This document shows positions 4,653-6,117 of a stretch of 6,117 bases of DNA, piece after piece (position 1 is the first letter of the stretch; every line of letters starts with the position of its first letter). The DNA lies in NCBI GenBank assembly GCA_029263945.1, contig JARIDM010000012.1:1-6117 (forward strand), given 5' to 3'. A model generated the notes under the pieces. That model did not search any database. It was not told the DNA's origin and saw nothing but the letters and a program-made list of their open reading frames with translations. The stretch comes from Sporosarcina sp. Lineage in GTDB: Bacteria; Bacillota; Bacilli; Bacillales_A; Planococcaceae. A program made the position numbers and the translations under genes.

Positions 4653-5837
4653 ATGACCCAGTTTACAACAGATATTGTTCAAGCACTAGTACAAAAACAA
4701 GATATTACCGAGGTTTTTCGTTCACATTTAGAAACAGCAGTAAATACCTTACTTACTACGGAGCTGACAGCGTTTTTAGATTATGAAAAATATGACCGTA
4801 TTGGCTTTAACTCAGGGAATTCACGTAATGGTTCATATGACCGAACGCTGCACACTGAATATGGTGACCTTCAGGTCACGATTCCCCGTGATCGCAACGG
4901 TGAGTTTAAACAACAGACAGTCGCGCCTTATAAGCGATCAAACGATACACTCGAATCATTTGTCATCCACATGTTTCAAAAAGGCGTGACTATGTCAGAA
5001 ATCGCTGATTTAATCGAGAAAATGTATGGCCATCATTACACACGTCAAACAATATCAAATATGACACAAGTAGTGGGTGAACAGGTAGAAGCCTTTAATA
5101 AAAGGAAACTTAGTACGCGCTATGCATGTGTTTATTTAGACGCAACCTATATCTCAGTTCGACGTGAAACAGTTTCGAAAGAAGCTGTTTATATAGCCGT
5201 CGGCATTCGTGAAGATGGCTCAAAAGAAGTGATTGCTTATACAATCGCTCCAACAGAATCAGCCTTCAATTGGAAAGAGCTTCTACTTGAAATAAAAGAA
5301 CGTGGCGTAGAAGAAGTCCTGCTCTTCCTTTCTGACGGCTTAACAGGCATGGTGGACACAATTTCAAGCGCATTTCCTAAAGCACAATTCCAAACTTGTT
5401 TAGTGCATGTGGCACGCACTATTTCACATAAAGTACGTGTTGAAGACCGTGCCGAAATTTGTGAGGACTTCAAAACGGTTTACCGAGCTGATAATCAAGA
5501 AGCCGGACAAGTGGCGTTAGACAATTTCTGTTCGAAATGGAATAAATCGTACCCGAAGGTGACGAAATCACTCGCTACAAATGACCATCTACTAACCTTC
5601 TACAGCTTTCCAAAGTCAATTTGGCGTAGCATATACTCGACAAATTTAATCGAGTCACTTAACAAGCAAATTAAGAAATATACAAAGCGAAAAGAACAAT
5701 TTCCCAACGAAGAATCACTTGAACGTTTTCTTGTTTCCCAGTTCGAAGATTACAATCAACGCTTCCTCACACGATGCCATATCGGTTTCGATCAAGCGCG
5801 CGCTGAGCTCACTGCGATGTTTGAAGTACAAGAATAA
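4653..5837 (+). CDS. IS256-family transposase (mutator type, DDE)
   Basis: This 394-residue protein has the usual family length. It cuts and joins DNA at the element's inverted repeats in a copy-out, circle-forming reaction. The catalytic triad is visible: D163 in YLDATYISVR, D228 in FLSDGLTGM and E334 in STNLIESLNKQIKK. The family block FQTCLVHVAR follows D228. The N-terminal region carries the typical NSRNGSYDRTLHTEYGDLQV and IPRDRNGEF segments with HYTRQTISN further on. The ATG at 4653 is preceded by GAGG (4641-4644) at 8 bases. The frame is intact, so the element may still move. Its base composition is visibly richer in G+C than the immunity genes, as expected for a separate arrival. Confidence 0.97.
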   Translation: MTQFTTDIVQALVQKQDITEVFRSHLETAVNTLLTTELTAFLDYEKYDRIGFNSGNSRNGSYDRTLHTEYGDLQVTIPRDRNGEFKQQTVAPYKRSNDTLESFVIHMFQKGVTMSEIADLIEKMYGHHYTRQTISNMTQVVGEQVEAFNKRKLSTRYACVYLDATYISVRRETVSKEAVYIAVGIREDGSKEVIAYTIAPTESAFNWKELLLEIKERGVEEVLLFLSDGLTGMVDTISSAFPKAQFQTCLVHVARTISHKVRVEDRAEICEDFKTVYRADNQEAGQVALDNFCSKWNKSYPKVTKSLATNDHLLTFYSFPKSIWRSIYSTNLIESLNKQIKKYTKRKEQFPNEESLERFLVSQFEDYNQRFLTRCHIGFDQARAELTAMFEVQE

Positions 5838-5963
5838 TAGAGGGTCAACTTAACGAACAATTTGGTTTTGAAGAAAGAGTATTCTTTACATCAAGAGCAA
5901 ATAAGTACGACTCATAAGTTATAAAAAATGAAAAGTGATATTCACGATGAAAAGGTTGGATTG

Positions 5964-5989
5964 TCATTTACACATAAATATTGACACTC
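5964..5989 (+). repeat. IS right terminal inverted repeat with outward -35 box
   Basis: This pairs with the left repeat at 4553-4578. It contains a perfect outward-facing TTGACA (5981-5986). IS256 ends are known to create hybrid promoters in this way. Here I see no good -10 box at 16-18 bases downstream, so promoter activity is doubtful. Confidence 0.75.
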
Positions 5990-6117
5990 CCCTCTCTATC
6001 TACATGAGCAATTTCTGTTATTATTACAATATAAGAGTCAATTTCATAATGACCTTATTCTGCGACATCTACGCAACATATCGTGCGGGAATGGTTAAAA
6101 CCGACTATATGTTGTGG
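5990..6117. other. Unassigned sequence to the right of the IS
   Basis: No gene is supported here. A frame from ATG 6004 (or 6049) stays open to the window end, but it has no ribosome site and no recognised motif. The last bases hold an inverted repeat: CAACATAT (6074-6081) against ATATGTTG (6107-6114), with two further pairs outside. It does not continue the YrhA-like gene broken at 4553, so it comes from elsewhere or follows a deletion. Confidence 0.4.

Larger units (their letters stand above)
4553..5989 (+). mobile_element. IS256-family insertion sequence
   Basis: The element is bounded by 26-bp imperfect inverted repeats (4553-4578 and 5964-5989; 20 of 26 positions match, including GAGTGT at the tips and TGTGTAAATGA inside). 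It carries one transposase gene and is about 1437 bp, a little long for the family because about 126 bp of noncoding sequence lie between the stop and the right repeat. IS256 elements normally make 8-9 bp target duplications. The bases outside the two ends (ACGAAGGA on the left, CCCTCTCT on the right) do not match. The left end sits inside the YrhA-like gene. The exact tips could be off by a base or two. Confidence 0.8.

Noticed and set aside
5837..5917. Remnant gene in the IS 3' noncoding region (frame reading EGQLNEQFGFEERVFF...)
   Set aside because: About 26 open codons can occur by chance, there is no start or ribosome site, and I recognise no family. It could be a captured fragment, but support is weak.
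6083..6117. 5' end of a group II intron (GTGCG motif)
   Set aside because: Only the five-base motif fits. The following bases do not match the start of intron types I know and the window ends too soon to see any domain.
6004..6117. Gene starting at ATG 6004 or 6049 and leaving the window
   Set aside because: It is only 38 codons, with no ribosome site and no familiar motif; the start of a real gene cannot be excluded.

Overview
The window is AT-rich and reads almost entirely on the + strand. Short gene modules, Shine-Dalgarno (SD)-like sites with TTG/GTG starts, and the protein families (pre-toxin domain, YezG/DUF600, SUKH, probable Imm47, IS256 transposase) point to a Firmicute of the Bacillales, perhaps Bacillus, Lysinibacillus or a relative. 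The species cannot be fixed from the sequence alone.

The locus looks like the 3' end of a polymorphic-toxin (probably LXG-type) gene followed by a row of orphan toxin/immunity modules. Module 1 (left edge to about 1745) holds the C-terminal part of a toxin whose 5' end lies outside the window, a small unrecognised immunity candidate, a probable Imm47 protein and a terminator. Module 2 (about 1748-2482) holds a broken 3' tail that resembles an EsaD/YeeF-type nuclease, an intact YezG/DUF600 immunity gene and a second terminator of the same design. Module 3 (2503-4123) holds a toxin fragment with a pre-toxin segment, a linker repeated from module 1 and an HNH-like nuclease domain. This fragment has no N-terminal delivery domain and no convincing start, and its last ~33 codons are out of frame after an A7 run. 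An intact SMI1/KNR4 (SUKH) immunity gene follows. Module 4 (4124-4552) holds another short toxin-tail-like remnant and a YrhA-like SUKH gene cut short by an IS256-family element (about 4553-5989). The last ~128 bases are unassigned.

The modules share one design. The toxin reading frame ends within a few bases of the next immunity gene's SD, and the immunity gene usually starts with GTG or TTG. The first two modules close with closely similar hairpin terminators. A ~218-bp direct repeat (about 85% identical, with a 49-bp perfect core) joins module 1 to module 3. I infer that it is the homology by which silent 3' modules could be recombined onto the expressed toxin gene upstream. Most downstream toxins are damaged while immunity genes 1-3 and the YezG-like gene remain open, as expected for retained protection against kin. 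The system type is known; the interest lies in the decay details, the A7 frameshift and the recombination geometry.
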